A stretch of 64,000 nt of DNA, from positions 1 to 64,000 of the forward strand of contig JABBOH010000006.1 in assembly GCA_019351895.1 (NCBI GenBank), given 5' to 3'. The notes beneath the pieces were generated by a model. That model worked only from the letters and a program-made list of their open reading frames with translations. It made no database searches and had not been told where the DNA came from. The stretch is from Pseudomonadota bacterium (GTDB taxonomy: Bacteria; Pseudomonadota; Alphaproteobacteria; Acetobacterales; Acetobacteraceae). This document shows positions 1-7,885 of the stretch, piece by piece. Each line of letters begins with the position of its first letter. The stretch's first letter is position 1. Made by a program: the position numbers and the translations under genes.

Positions 1-1
1 T

Positions 2-40
2 GCCGTGCTGGCTTTGCTGGACACCCGCATCGAGGCATAG
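2..40 (+). CDS. 3' end of an upstream gene (partial)
   Basis: The first bases read in one frame as AVLALLDTRIEA followed by TAG, 12 nt before the next start codon. This looks like the tail of a gene cut off by the window edge and co-oriented with the acetyltransferase. Twelve residues do not allow the product to be recognised. Confidence 0.3.
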   Translation, partial: AVLALLDTRIEA

Positions 41-52
41 GAACGTCAGCAC

Positions 53-700
53 GTGACGAGCCCGGACATGATCTACACGCGCGAGCATCTGGCGCACTTC
101 GTCGATACAGCCGGCTTCGACATCGGGGAGCATAGCTACGGCAACCCCCGGCTGCACTGGTGGGGCGAGCCGTCCATCCTGAAGATCGGCCGATACTGCT
201 CGATTGCCGAAGGGGTCGAGATCTTCCTGGGCGGCAATCATCGTACCGACTGGATCACGACCTATCCGTTCAGCGCTCTGGATGCTTGGCCGGAGGCCCA
301 TTCCATCGAGGGCCACCCCGCGACGAAGGGCAATGTCGTCGTTGGCAACGATGTCTGGCTTGGCCATAGCAGCGTCGTTCTGTCAGGCGTGACAATCGGT
401 GACGGCGCCGTGGTGGGCGCCCGGGCGGTGGTGACGCGCGATGTGCCGCCATACGCTATCGTCGCCGGAAATCCGGCCCGCGTCCTCCGCTACCGTTTCC
501 CGGATGAAGTCATTGCCCAGTTGCTCGCCGTCGAATGGTGGGATTGGCCCGACGAGCGGGTGAGGGCGGAGATACCACGCCTTCTGAGCAGTGATGTCGC
601 AGACTTCCTTGCCTCGTCTGAGCGTGCTCCGGCGGCCAAGCCCGGTATCGCAAGGCGGCTCGCCCGGCTGCGGTCACGCCTTCTGCGTCAGCAGCCCTGA
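53..700 (+). CDS. CatB/Vat-type hexapeptide-repeat O-acetyltransferase
   Basis: Likely transfers an acetyl group from acetyl-CoA to a hydroxyl of a small molecule or sugar. Residues about 38-60 and 100-150 show left-handed beta-helix hexapeptide repeats (SILKIGRYCSIAEGVEIF; VTIGDGAVVGARAVVTRDVP), and the family ending AGNPARVLRYRF is present. GGNHRTDW (His63) matches the position of the catalytic histidine of xenobiotic/CatB acetyltransferases. The 215 residues fit the family. A GTG start at 53 and an ATG at 68 are both possible; neither has a strong ribosome site. The tail overlaps the convergent oxidoreductase gene by 27 nt. The substrate is unknown; these enzymes also occur in polysaccharide and LPS loci, so an antibiotic-resistance role should not be assumed. 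Confidence 0.85.
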   Translation: MTSPDMIYTREHLAHFVDTAGFDIGEHSYGNPRLHWWGEPSILKIGRYCSIAEGVEIFLGGNHRTDWITTYPFSALDAWPEAHSIEGHPATKGNVVVGNDVWLGHSSVVLSGVTIGDGAVVGARAVVTRDVPPYAIVAGNPARVLRYRFPDEVIAQLLAVEWWDWPDERVRAEIPRLLSSDVADFLASSERAPAAKPGIARRLARLRSRLLRQQP

Positions 701-1657
701 TGCGGTGACGATCGCGTTCGACCGGTCCATCGCCGCCTTCACCGCCAGCGCCGCGTGCAACGCGCGGCGGCCGGCAGCCGCGTCCACCACGACCGCGGCG
801 CCGTCGAGGATCGAGGCGACGAAAGCCGCGTGCTCGGCGGCCAGCGCGTCGTGGTCCTCCCACGACATCTCCTGCACGGCGAACTCGGGCATGCCCGGAA
901 CCGGCAGGCCCTTCCCCTGGCCGCGGGCGATCGCCGTCAGCTTCCGGTTGGCGAAGTCGACCGCCAGATAGCCGCTCTGTGCGAAGATGCGCATCCGCCG
1001 CTCGGTCTTGAGCGAAATGCGGCTCGCGGTGATCGTCGCGACGCAGCCGTTGGTAAAGCGCACCCGGGCGTTGGCTATGTCCTCATGCGCACTCGCGACG
1101 GCGGCACCCACCGCGTCCACGCTCTCGATCGGCGCATCCACGAGCGCCAGAACGAGGTCGAGGTCGTGGATCATGAGGTCGAGGATGACGGAAACATCGG
1201 TTCCCCGCGGCTTGAAAGGGGCCACGCGCACAGCCTCGATATAGAGCGGCTGGCCCATCCGGGTCGCGACCGCGCCGTGCGCGGCCGAGAAGCGCTCCAG
1301 ATGCCCGATCTGCAGCACCACATCCTGCTCCACCGCCAGGGCCGCCAGGGCATCGGCCTCGGCGAGGGTCGAGGCGATCGGCTTCTCGATCAGCACATGC
1401 CGACCTGCGCGCATGGCGGCCATGGCAAGCCCGAAATGCGCTTCGGCCGGGGCCGCGACGATGACGGCGTCGGACGCGGCTATGAGTTCGTCCAGCGGCA
1501 GGGCGGGGGCGCCTGCCTCCCACCCCACGGTCCGCGCCCGCTCGGGATTCAGGTCATATACGCCAACGAGTTGAGCGCGAGAGGAGGCCGCGGCCTTGAG
1601 AGCATGATACCGCCCGAAATGGCCAACTCCGGCCACGCCAAGCTTAAGGGTTTCCAT
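674..1657 (-). CDS. Gfo/Idh/MocA family NAD(P)-dependent oxidoreductase
   Basis: Cytoplasmic dehydrogenase of the glucose-fructose oxidoreductase/inositol dehydrogenase family, 327 residues. The N-terminal Rossmann fold starts with GVAGVGHFGRYHA (residues 7-19), and the family EKP motif is at 91-93. DLMIHDLDLVLALV supplies the usual acid/histidine positions near the active site. The frame is open upstream, but the added 63 residues are low-complexity and unlike the family, so the ATG at 1657, right before the nucleotide-binding strand, is preferred. It is divergent from secD, with 217 nt between them. The substrate is probably a sugar or nucleotide sugar; the sequence does not decide it. Confidence 0.87.
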   Translation of the reverse strand: METLKLGVAGVGHFGRYHALKAAASSRAQLVGVYDLNPERARTVGWEAGAPALPLDELIAASDAVIVAAPAEAHFGLAMAAMRAGRHVLIEKPIASTLAEADALAALAVEQDVVLQIGHLERFSAAHGAVATRMGQPLYIEAVRVAPFKPRGTDVSVILDLMIHDLDLVLALVDAPIESVDAVGAAVASAHEDIANARVRFTNGCVATITASRISLKTERRMRIFAQSGYLAVDFANRKLTAIARGQGKGLPVPGMPEFAVQEMSWEDHDALAAEHAAFVASILDGAAVVVDAAAGRRALHAALAVKAAMDRSNAIVTASGLLTQKA

Positions 1658-1874
1658 AGCGAGCGATGTTCCACCGACCGAAGGCGCAGCAGATGGGCCT
1701 GCGACGCGCGCGGCAGCGTTAACAGGTGATGAGGATACGTCAACATAGGCGGCCCTTGGCGGCTGCTTGCCGGCCGTCGGTCGCCCGCCACTTGCCATGC
1801 TCCCGCCTCGCCGCCATACCTCCGCGCCAAACCTAGAACAAGACACTTCGAATAAACGGGGGCCTTCCGCCGCT

Positions 1875-3452
1875 ATGCTCTATTTCAGCCGGCTCAAGGC
1901 CGCCAGCGTGATCGGGGCCTGCCTGCTCGGTCTGCTGCTGTGCCTTCCGAACTTCTGGGCCGCCCCCAATGGCTGGGTGCCCTGGCGCCAGATCCGACTC
2001 GGCCTCGACCTCCGCGGCGGAAGCTACCTGCTGATGCAGGTCGACATGGGCGCGGTCGCCAAGGAAAAGCTCGGCAGCACGGTCGATCAGGTGCGGCAGG
2101 ACTTCCGCAAGGCCAATATCGGCTACACTCGGCTCGTCTCCGACACGACGGCGGACGAGGTGCAGATCGATCTGCTCGACGCCTCGCAGCGGCAGGCGGC
2201 CATCTCGGCACTGAGCGACCTTCTGACGCCGCCGGATGGCGCCGGCAGCCTGCCCGACTTCACCGCCGGCGGTCAGGGCACCAACCTGATCCTCAACCTC
2301 TCCAAGCCGGCCATGGCGGCGCGCGCGACTGCCGCCGTCAGCCAGTCAATCGAGATCATCCGCCGCCGCATCGACAGCACCGGCATCGTCGATCCGCAGA
2401 TCGCGCAACAGGGCCAGAACCGCATCATGGTTCAGCTGCCCGGCATCTCGGACCCGCAGCGCATCAAGAAGCTGCTCGGCGAGACCGCGCACATGACCTT
2501 CCATCTCGTCGACGAGACCGTGAATCCGGACGCGGGCGGGCCTCCGCCGGTCGGCGACGTGTTCCTGCCCCTGCAGGGGCATCCCGGCCAGAAGATCGCG
2601 GTCGAGCAGCAGGTCATGGTCGACGGCGCCGACCTCACCAACGCCCAGGCCGGTCAGGACCCGCAGACCGGGGGCTGGGTCGTCAACATCACCTTCGACA
2701 GCCTCGGCTCGCGCGAATTCGCGGATGTCACCAGCGCCAATGTCGGCCACCCCTTCGCGATCGTGCTCGACAACGTCGTCATCAGCGATCCGGTCATCCG
2801 CGAGGCCATCACCGGCGGCCGGGCGCAGATCAGCGGCAGCCCCTCGGCCCAGGCGGCGACCGACCTCGCCTTGCTGCTGCGCGCGGGCGCGCTGCCGGCG
2901 CCGCTCACCGTCATCGAGGAGCAGAGCGTCGGACCCGAACTCGGCGCGGACTCCATCCGGGCCGGCGCCATCTCGCTCGCGGTCGGCTTCGTCCTCGTCA
3001 TCTTCTTCATGGCGGCGTTCTACGGGCTGTTCGGCTGGTTCGCGAACATCGCCCTCATCGCCAACCTCATCATGATGATGGGCATCCTCTCGCTGCTCGG
3101 CGCCACGCTGACGCTGCCCGGTATGGCCGGCATCCTGTTGACCCTCGGCATGGCGGTGGATGCGAACATCCTCATCAACGAGCGCGTGCGGGAGGAGGTG
3201 CGCAACGGCCGCACGCCCCTTGCGGCGCTTGAAGCCGGCTACAAGCGCGCCTATGGCACGATCATCGACAGCAACGTCACGGCGCTGCTGGCGCATGTGA
3301 TGCTGTTCATCTTCGGCTCCGGCCCGGTACGCGGCTTCGCCGTGACGATCACCGTCGGCATCGTGACGACGCTGTTCACGGCGACGGTCTTCGCCCGTCT
3401 GCTCACCTCGCGCTGGTACGTGGCCAGGCGCCCGACCGCCCTGCCGGTTTAA
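1875..3452 (+). CDS. secD: Protein translocase subunit SecD
   Basis: Inner-membrane component of the SecDF complex, which uses the proton gradient to pull secreted proteins through SecYEG. 526 residues. An N-terminal membrane segment (about 8-28) is followed by GLDLRGG (43-49), the SecD signature, a long periplasmic P1 region, and a C-terminal bundle of membrane helices containing GMAVDANILINERVREE. The ATG at 1875 is chosen because the upstream in-frame extension is unlike SecD and runs into the divergent promoter region. secF follows 10 nt downstream. yajC, often next to secD, is not upstream here. Confidence 0.97.
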   Translation: MLYFSRLKAASVIGACLLGLLLCLPNFWAAPNGWVPWRQIRLGLDLRGGSYLLMQVDMGAVAKEKLGSTVDQVRQDFRKANIGYTRLVSDTTADEVQIDLLDASQRQAAISALSDLLTPPDGAGSLPDFTAGGQGTNLILNLSKPAMAARATAAVSQSIEIIRRRIDSTGIVDPQIAQQGQNRIMVQLPGISDPQRIKKLLGETAHMTFHLVDETVNPDAGGPPPVGDVFLPLQGHPGQKIAVEQQVMVDGADLTNAQAGQDPQTGGWVVNITFDSLGSREFADVTSANVGHPFAIVLDNVVISDPVIREAITGGRAQISGSPSAQAATDLALLLRAGALPAPLTVIEEQSVGPELGADSIRAGAISLAVGFVLVIFFMAAFYGLFGWFANIALIANLIMMMGILSLLGATLTLPGMAGILLTLGMAVDANILINERVREEVRNGRTPLAALEAGYKRAYGTIIDSNVTALLAHVMLFIFGSGPVRGFAVTITVGIVTTLFTATVFARLLTSRWYVARRPTALPV

Positions 3453-3462
3453 GGATCAGGCC

Positions 3463-4437
3463 ATGCGCTTCTTCTATAAGCCGCTGTTCCGCATCGTCCG
3501 CGACGGGACCCACATCCGCTTCATGCGCGGGCGCTTCGCCGGCCTGATCGTTTCCGCCGTGCTGTCGCTCGCCTCGCTGGGCTTGTTCTTCTATCCCGGA
3601 CTCCGTCTCGGCATCGACTTCAAGGGCGGCGTGGTGATGGAGGTCCGCACCCCGCAGCCGGCGAGCTTCCCGGCGCTCCGGTCCTCGCTCGCCTCCCACG
3701 ACCTTCCCGATGCGGGGCTGCAGAGGCTGGGCGGCCACAACGAAATCATGATCCGGCTGGAGAGCCGGGCCAACGCGCAGGCGACCGATCAGGCCGTCGC
3801 GCGCGTCCATGCGGCGCTCGATCAGGTGGCGCCGGGCAACACCGTGCTCAGCACCAGCGCGGTCGGTGCATCGGTCTCGGCCCAGCTGTTCCGGCAGGGC
3901 CTGCTCGCGCTCGGCCTCAGCCTGCTGATGATCCTCGTCTATATATGGTTCCGCTTCGAGTGGCAGTTTGCCGTCGGCGCCGTCGTGACGCTGATCCTCG
4001 ACATCACCAAGACCATCGGCTTCCTGGTGCTGACGCGCATCCAGTTTGATCTCGTCATGGTGGCGGCCATCCTCACCATCCTCGGCTACTCCACCAACGA
4101 CAAGGTGGTGGTCTATGACCGGATGCGGGAGAACCTGCGCAAGTACAAGTCCATGCCGCTGCGGGAACTGATCGACATGTCGATCAACGAGACGCTGAAC
4201 CGGACGCTCGGCACGTCGATGACGGTGTTCCTCGCGGCCTTGCCACTGGCGATCTTCGGCGGCTCCTCGATCTCGGGCTTCGCCATCGTCATGCTGTTCG
4301 GCATCGTCGTCGGCACGTCGTCCTCCATCTTCATCGCCGCCCCCATCCTCCTGTTCCTCGGCGAGAAGCGGCTGCGGCGGGACACGCGCCCGGCCACGCC
4401 CGAGAGCCCGAAGAAGGTTCAGGCGCGCGCCCGCTGA
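3463..4437 (+). CDS. secF: Protein translocase subunit SecF
   Basis: Partner of SecD in the inner membrane, 324 residues. It shows the first membrane helix (about 27-46), GIDFKGG (50-56), and in the C-terminal half five further helices with the SecF motif YSTNDKVVVYDRMREN. It follows secD by 10 nt and must be co-transcribed with it. Length and motif order are standard; nothing looks degenerate. Confidence 0.97.
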   Translation: MRFFYKPLFRIVRDGTHIRFMRGRFAGLIVSAVLSLASLGLFFYPGLRLGIDFKGGVVMEVRTPQPASFPALRSSLASHDLPDAGLQRLGGHNEIMIRLESRANAQATDQAVARVHAALDQVAPGNTVLSTSAVGASVSAQLFRQGLLALGLSLLMILVYIWFRFEWQFAVGAVVTLILDITKTIGFLVLTRIQFDLVMVAAILTILGYSTNDKVVVYDRMRENLRKYKSMPLRELIDMSINETLNRTLGTSMTVFLAALPLAIFGGSSISGFAIVMLFGIVVGTSSSIFIAAPILLFLGEKRLRRDTRPATPESPKKVQARAR

Positions 4438-4489
4438 ACCTTAACCATAACGTCTTCGCAACGGAATGATCTTCGGCTAGGCTGCCGCG

Positions 4490-6004
4490 ATGCAGCTCCT
4501 GTCCGACATCCAGGTCGAAGATCGAGACGCGCAGCTTGCCCGAGGCGGCCAGCTCGCGGTCATGCATGCCTCGGCGGGACCCCCATCCGCGGCGCCTCTG
4601 GCAGCGGCGGCGGCGCAGCCGATGGTCGCAATGCCGCTGAACCTCATGCTCGGCATCGCGACCCGCGCCGAGGAAGCGGGCCGTCTCGATGAGGCGGAGC
4701 CGATCGCAGCCCATCTCCTGAAGGCAATGCCGGAAGACGCCCGTGTGCTGCATCTGGCGGGCATCGTCGCGTTCCGCACCGAACGGCGGAGCTTGGCGGC
4801 CAACCTGCTCGAGCGGGCGGTCGCGAAGGAGCCACGCAACGGCCTCTATCTTCGCAACATCAGCGAGATGTATCGTGTCCTCGGCCGGCTGGACGATGCG
4901 CTGGCCGCCGCCCGCCGGGCCGTCGCCCTGCAGCCGGGCGATGCGGCGGCGCTGCACAATGAGGCGGTGATCCATCATGAGCGCGGGGAGATCGAAGCCG
5001 GCCTCGCCTGTTCGCGCCGCGCGGCTTTGCTGAAGCCGGACATGCCGGGGGCGCATTTCGCGATTGCCGAGGCCCAGCTTCTGCGCGGCGAGTATGCCGA
5101 GGGCTGGGAAGAGTACGAGTGGCGCTTCCGCATGCCGGGCGTGCCGCCACTGATGCCGTTGGTCCTGCAGCGCAGCCGCCCGCAATGGGGTGGGCGCACA
5201 TTGGGAGAGGGGCGGCTGTTGCTGATCGGCGACCAGGGTTTCGGCGACGTGATCCAGTTCAGCCGCTACATCCCCTGGGTGATCGCGAAGGGGCAGAAGG
5301 CCATGCTGGCGACCAGCAATGAGATGGAGCCGCTGATGCGCCGCATGTTTCCTGCGCTCCCGATCGCCACCAACTGGGACGAGTGCACGAGTTTCGCCGC
5401 CTATTGCCCGCTCTCCGGTCTGCCGCGGCTGCACGGCACGCGGATCGACACCATCCCGCCGCCGCTGCCCTTCCCGGTCGACGCGGATCGCGCCGCGATG
5501 TGGCGAACGAAGCTCGATCTCGCCGTGCCGGAGGGGCTGCGCCGGGTCGGCATCGTCTGGGCGGGGCGGCGCTCGCATCGCAACGACCGCAATCGCTCGA
5601 TGGCGCTCGCAACGCTGGCGCCGCCGCTGGCGCAGGTGCCCGGCATCGCCCTTATCAGCCTGCAAAAGGGGGACGCCGCCGCCGAGGTGGCATCCTACGA
5701 GGGCCGCGCCCCGCTGGTGGACGCAGCCCGCGCGATCACCGATTACGAGGATACGGTCGCCATCATCGCGGCGCTGGATCTGGTGGTGACGGTCGACACC
5801 TCGGTCGCGCATATCGCCGGCGCTATGGGCCGGCCCGCCTGGGTCCTGCTGCCCTTCACGAGCGACTGGCGCTGGCTGCGCGACCGCGCCGATTCGCCCT
5901 GGTACCCGTCGCTGCGGCTGTTCCGGCAGGTGGCGCCCGCCCGATGGGACGAGCCACTGGCCGCCGCCGCCGCCGCGCTGGAGGCATTGCCGGCGGGCGC
6001 CTAG
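4490..6004 (+). CDS. TPR protein fused to a GT9-like (heptosyltransferase-type) glycosyltransferase domain
   Basis: 504 residues. Residues about 45-200 form tetratricopeptide repeats (pattern AxxxxxxxRxxxAxxL...P, e.g. GRLDDALAAARRAVALQPGD). Residues about 235-490 resemble ADP-heptose:LPS heptosyltransferases: LLIGDQGFGDVIQFSRYIP near the domain start, RVGIVWAGRRSH, and VTVDTSVAHIAGAMGRPAWVLLP near the end. Such fusions may glycosylate proteins or surface glycans; donor and acceptor are unknown. The start at 4490 is uncertain, since a later Met (4623) would remove a low-complexity leader of 44 residues. It stands 52 nt after secF. Confidence 0.82.
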   Translation: MQLLSDIQVEDRDAQLARGGQLAVMHASAGPPSAAPLAAAAAQPMVAMPLNLMLGIATRAEEAGRLDEAEPIAAHLLKAMPEDARVLHLAGIVAFRTERRSLAANLLERAVAKEPRNGLYLRNISEMYRVLGRLDDALAAARRAVALQPGDAAALHNEAVIHHERGEIEAGLACSRRAALLKPDMPGAHFAIAEAQLLRGEYAEGWEEYEWRFRMPGVPPLMPLVLQRSRPQWGGRTLGEGRLLLIGDQGFGDVIQFSRYIPWVIAKGQKAMLATSNEMEPLMRRMFPALPIATNWDECTSFAAYCPLSGLPRLHGTRIDTIPPPLPFPVDADRAAMWRTKLDLAVPEGLRRVGIVWAGRRSHRNDRNRSMALATLAPPLAQVPGIALISLQKGDAAAEVASYEGRAPLVDAARAITDYEDTVAIIAALDLVVTVDTSVAHIAGAMGRPAWVLLPFTSDWRWLRDRADSPWYPSLRLFRQVAPARWDEPLAAAAAALEALPAGA

Positions 6005-6023
6005 CCGGCATTGCAGCGGGCGC

Positions 6024-6461
6024 CTAGCTGGGCGGCTCGCCCGAGGCCTCCGCGTGAGCCGCGAAGACCGCCTCGGCCGTCAGCAGAGCGTTCGTGGCGG
6101 CCGGAAAGCCGCAGTAGCAGATCATCTGCGTGATGACTTCCACGACTTCGGCGCGGGTGGCGCCCACGCGCAGCGCCGCGTCGATGTGCAGCTTGAGCTG
6201 CGGCAGCGCGAAGCCCTGCACGGTCAGCGCCGCCACGGTGCAAAGCTCCCGCGTCTTGAGGTCGAGCACGTTGCGCGGGTAGATCTCGCCGAACGGGAAG
6301 GTCACGTTCACCCAGGCGAATTCGGGCGCGATTGCCTTGAGCCGCTGGATGTAGGTGTCGGCCATCGCGCCGAACTGGCTGTGCAACTCCGCCATGCCGC
6401 GCCGATAGGCGGCGGAGCTTTCGTCATGCGGATCGGGCGGGACCGGCTCCTCCGACGCCAC
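6024..6461 (-). CDS. Carboxymuconolactone decarboxylase (CMD/AhpD-like) family protein
   Basis: 145 residues, a helical single-domain protein of the CMD family. The core reads LDLKTRELCTVAALTV, then LKLHIDAALRVGATRAEVVEVI, then YCGFPAATNAL, the usual order for gamma-carboxymuconolactone decarboxylase relatives. There is no CxxC pair, so a peroxidase-type AhpD role is unlikely. It is the last gene of the minus-strand operon, 6 nt after the SDR gene. A specific aromatic-degradation role is not supported, because no protocatechuate genes are nearby. Confidence 0.83.
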   Translation of the reverse strand: MASEEPVPPDPHDESSAAYRRGMAELHSQFGAMADTYIQRLKAIAPEFAWVNVTFPFGEIYPRNVLDLKTRELCTVAALTVQGFALPQLKLHIDAALRVGATRAEVVEVITQMICYCGFPAATNALLTAEAVFAAHAEASGEPPS

Positions 6462-6467
6462 CGGGGG

Positions 6468-7214
6468 TCAGCCGCGCCCGATGAAGGGCATGTGCGTCGC
6501 CATCACCGTCATGAACTGCACGTTCGCGTCGGCCGGCATCCCGGCCATGAACAGCACGCTGCGGCCGACATCGGCCACGTCCATGCGGGGCTCCGGCGCC
6601 ATGCGGCCATCGGCCTGCGGCACCCCCTCGGTCATGCGCGTCGTCATCGGCGTGGCGGCGTTGCCGATGTCGAGCTGCCCGCAGGCAATGCCGAAACGCC
6701 GCCCGTCGAGCGCGATCGACTTGGTCAGCCCTGTCACGGCGTGCTTGCTTGCGGTGTAGGGCGCCGAGCCGGGGCGCGGCGAGTGCGCCGAGATCGAGCC
6801 GTTGTTGATGATCCGGCCGCCCTGCGGCGACTGGTCGCGCATCATGTGGAAGGCGGCGCTCGCGCAGAGGAACATGCCGTCGAGATTGACCGAGAGCACG
6901 GATCGCCACTGGTCCCAGGTCAAGTCGCCGAAATTGGTCGGCGGCGTGTTGCCGCCGGCATTGTTGAACAGCACGTCGAGGCGGCCGTGGCCCGCGGCGA
7001 TGCGCGCGAACAGCGCGTCCACGCTTGCGGGGTCGGTCACATCCGCCTGCACGGGGATGGCCGTGCCGCGCCCGGCCTGCCCGGCCGCCGTCTCCTCCAG
7101 GGCCGCGAGGCGGCGGCCGGCGAGATAGACGGTGTCGCCATCGCCCAGCAGCGCGTGGGCCGCGGCACGTCCGACGCCGCTGCCGGCGCCGGTGACAAGC
7201 ACGATACGCTTCAT
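6468..7214 (-). CDS. Short-chain dehydrogenase/reductase (SDR)
   Basis: 248-residue cytoplasmic NAD(P)-dependent oxidoreductase with the complete classical SDR set: TGAGSGVG (8-15), NNAG (84-87), Ser at 140/142 and YTASK (153-157). The ATG at 7214 is preferred over an upstream in-frame codon because TGGAGTTGAG sits 3-12 nt before it as ribosome site. This same sequence is one copy of the 14-bp direct repeat described separately. The substrate is unknown. Confidence 0.92.
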   Translation of the reverse strand: MKRIVLVTGAGSGVGRAAAHALLGDGDTVYLAGRRLAALEETAAGQAGRGTAIPVQADVTDPASVDALFARIAAGHGRLDVLFNNAGGNTPPTNFGDLTWDQWRSVLSVNLDGMFLCASAAFHMMRDQSPQGGRIINNGSISAHSPRPGSAPYTASKHAVTGLTKSIALDGRRFGIACGQLDIGNAATPMTTRMTEGVPQADGRMAPEPRMDVADVGRSVLFMAGMPADANVQFMTVMATHMPFIGRG

Positions 7215-7217
7215 AGG

Positions 7218-7231
7218 CTCAACTCCACGCA
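7218..7231. repeat. 14-bp direct repeat, copy 1 (distal end of inserted SLATT segment)
   Basis: CTCAACTCCACGCA, identical to copy 2 at 7892-7905. On the minus strand it reads TGCGTGGAGTTGAG and provides the ribosome site of the SDR gene. Read in the xthA frame it continues as AGC CTA TGA, giving the residues SL and a stop that overlaps the SDR ATG. It therefore looks like a relic of the original xthA end. Confidence 0.9.
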
Positions 7232-7258
7232 AAAAAAGTCGAAGTTATCTAGGCCAAT

Positions 7259-7885
7259 TCAGATCAGTGCGGGCTTGGACATATGGAAAATGAGATAGAG
7301 CACCACCACCGTTAATATAATCATCGTTATCGGAACTACATAGTCACTGAGGAAAATCTTGAAAGTTAGGACCGAGGCTTCGAAGCGTGTAATCTCCGGA
7401 TGTTCATGTCTCCGCTCAAGCCGTACACGATCATAATCAATATCCTCATGATTAATGCTATATTTCTGTAACGCAACGTTATAATGAGCCAAAAATTGGG
7501 ATACGTCTGCAGCACTTCCAGCGAATTCCAGCTCTCGCCGAATCTCATTAATCTCGAGTGCGCACCGATGGTGTTGCTCTGCAGTGACGCCATTCTGACT
7601 AGCAAATTGTAAAAGCGAACTCACAAGTATTATTATTGAAAGTGCAACTGTCAGAAAATCAGATAGGCTTTTTGTCGAATCTGTGTAGGTCAGATAGTTC
7701 GGAGCTACAGTGATTATCACGACATAGGAGGAGGCAAGTGCCGTTAACCAAGTCAGCTTCCGATCGAGTGATTGAAGCCTTTTGTGTGCCTTGAATCTTG
7801 ATCGCGTCGTTTCCTTCATCGCCCTAATCAAGGTGTCATAGAGCGCTACGTGTATCGATGTGGGAGGAGAGGTGCCGACCGACAT
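7259..7885 (-). CDS. SLATT-family (probably SLATT_5) membrane protein, predicted effector
   Basis: 208 residues. Two hydrophobic helices (about 44-62 and 77-95), then a conserved-looking cytosolic stretch with TAEQHHRCALEINEIRREL (101-119) and HEDIDYDRVRLE (146-157), then a third helix (181-201). This layout and the EQxHRCAL.INEI motif match SMODS/SLOG-associated two-TM effector (SLATT) proteins, which comparative genomics predicts to form membrane pores in nucleotide-signalling or reverse-transcriptase-linked defence systems. Assignment is from memory of the family. The ATG overlaps the xthA stop (TGATG), with GAGG five nt before it, so translation should be coupled. No cyclase, SLOG or RT gene is in the window. 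G+C of about 44% marks it as foreign. Confidence 0.72.
   Translation of the reverse strand: MSVGTSPPTSIHVALYDTLIRAMKETTRSRFKAHKRLQSLDRKLTWLTALASSYVVIITVAPNYLTYTDSTKSLSDFLTVALSIIILVSSLLQFASQNGVTAEQHHRCALEINEIRRELEFAGSAADVSQFLAHYNVALQKYSINHEDIDYDRVRLERRHEHPEITRFEASVLTFKIFLSDYVVPITMIILTVVVLYLIFHMSKPALI

Noticed and set aside
53-700. Chloramphenicol or streptogramin resistance gene
   Set aside because: Only the general fold and catalytic His are shared; the neighbours are housekeeping genes, and such acetyltransferases also act on sugars.
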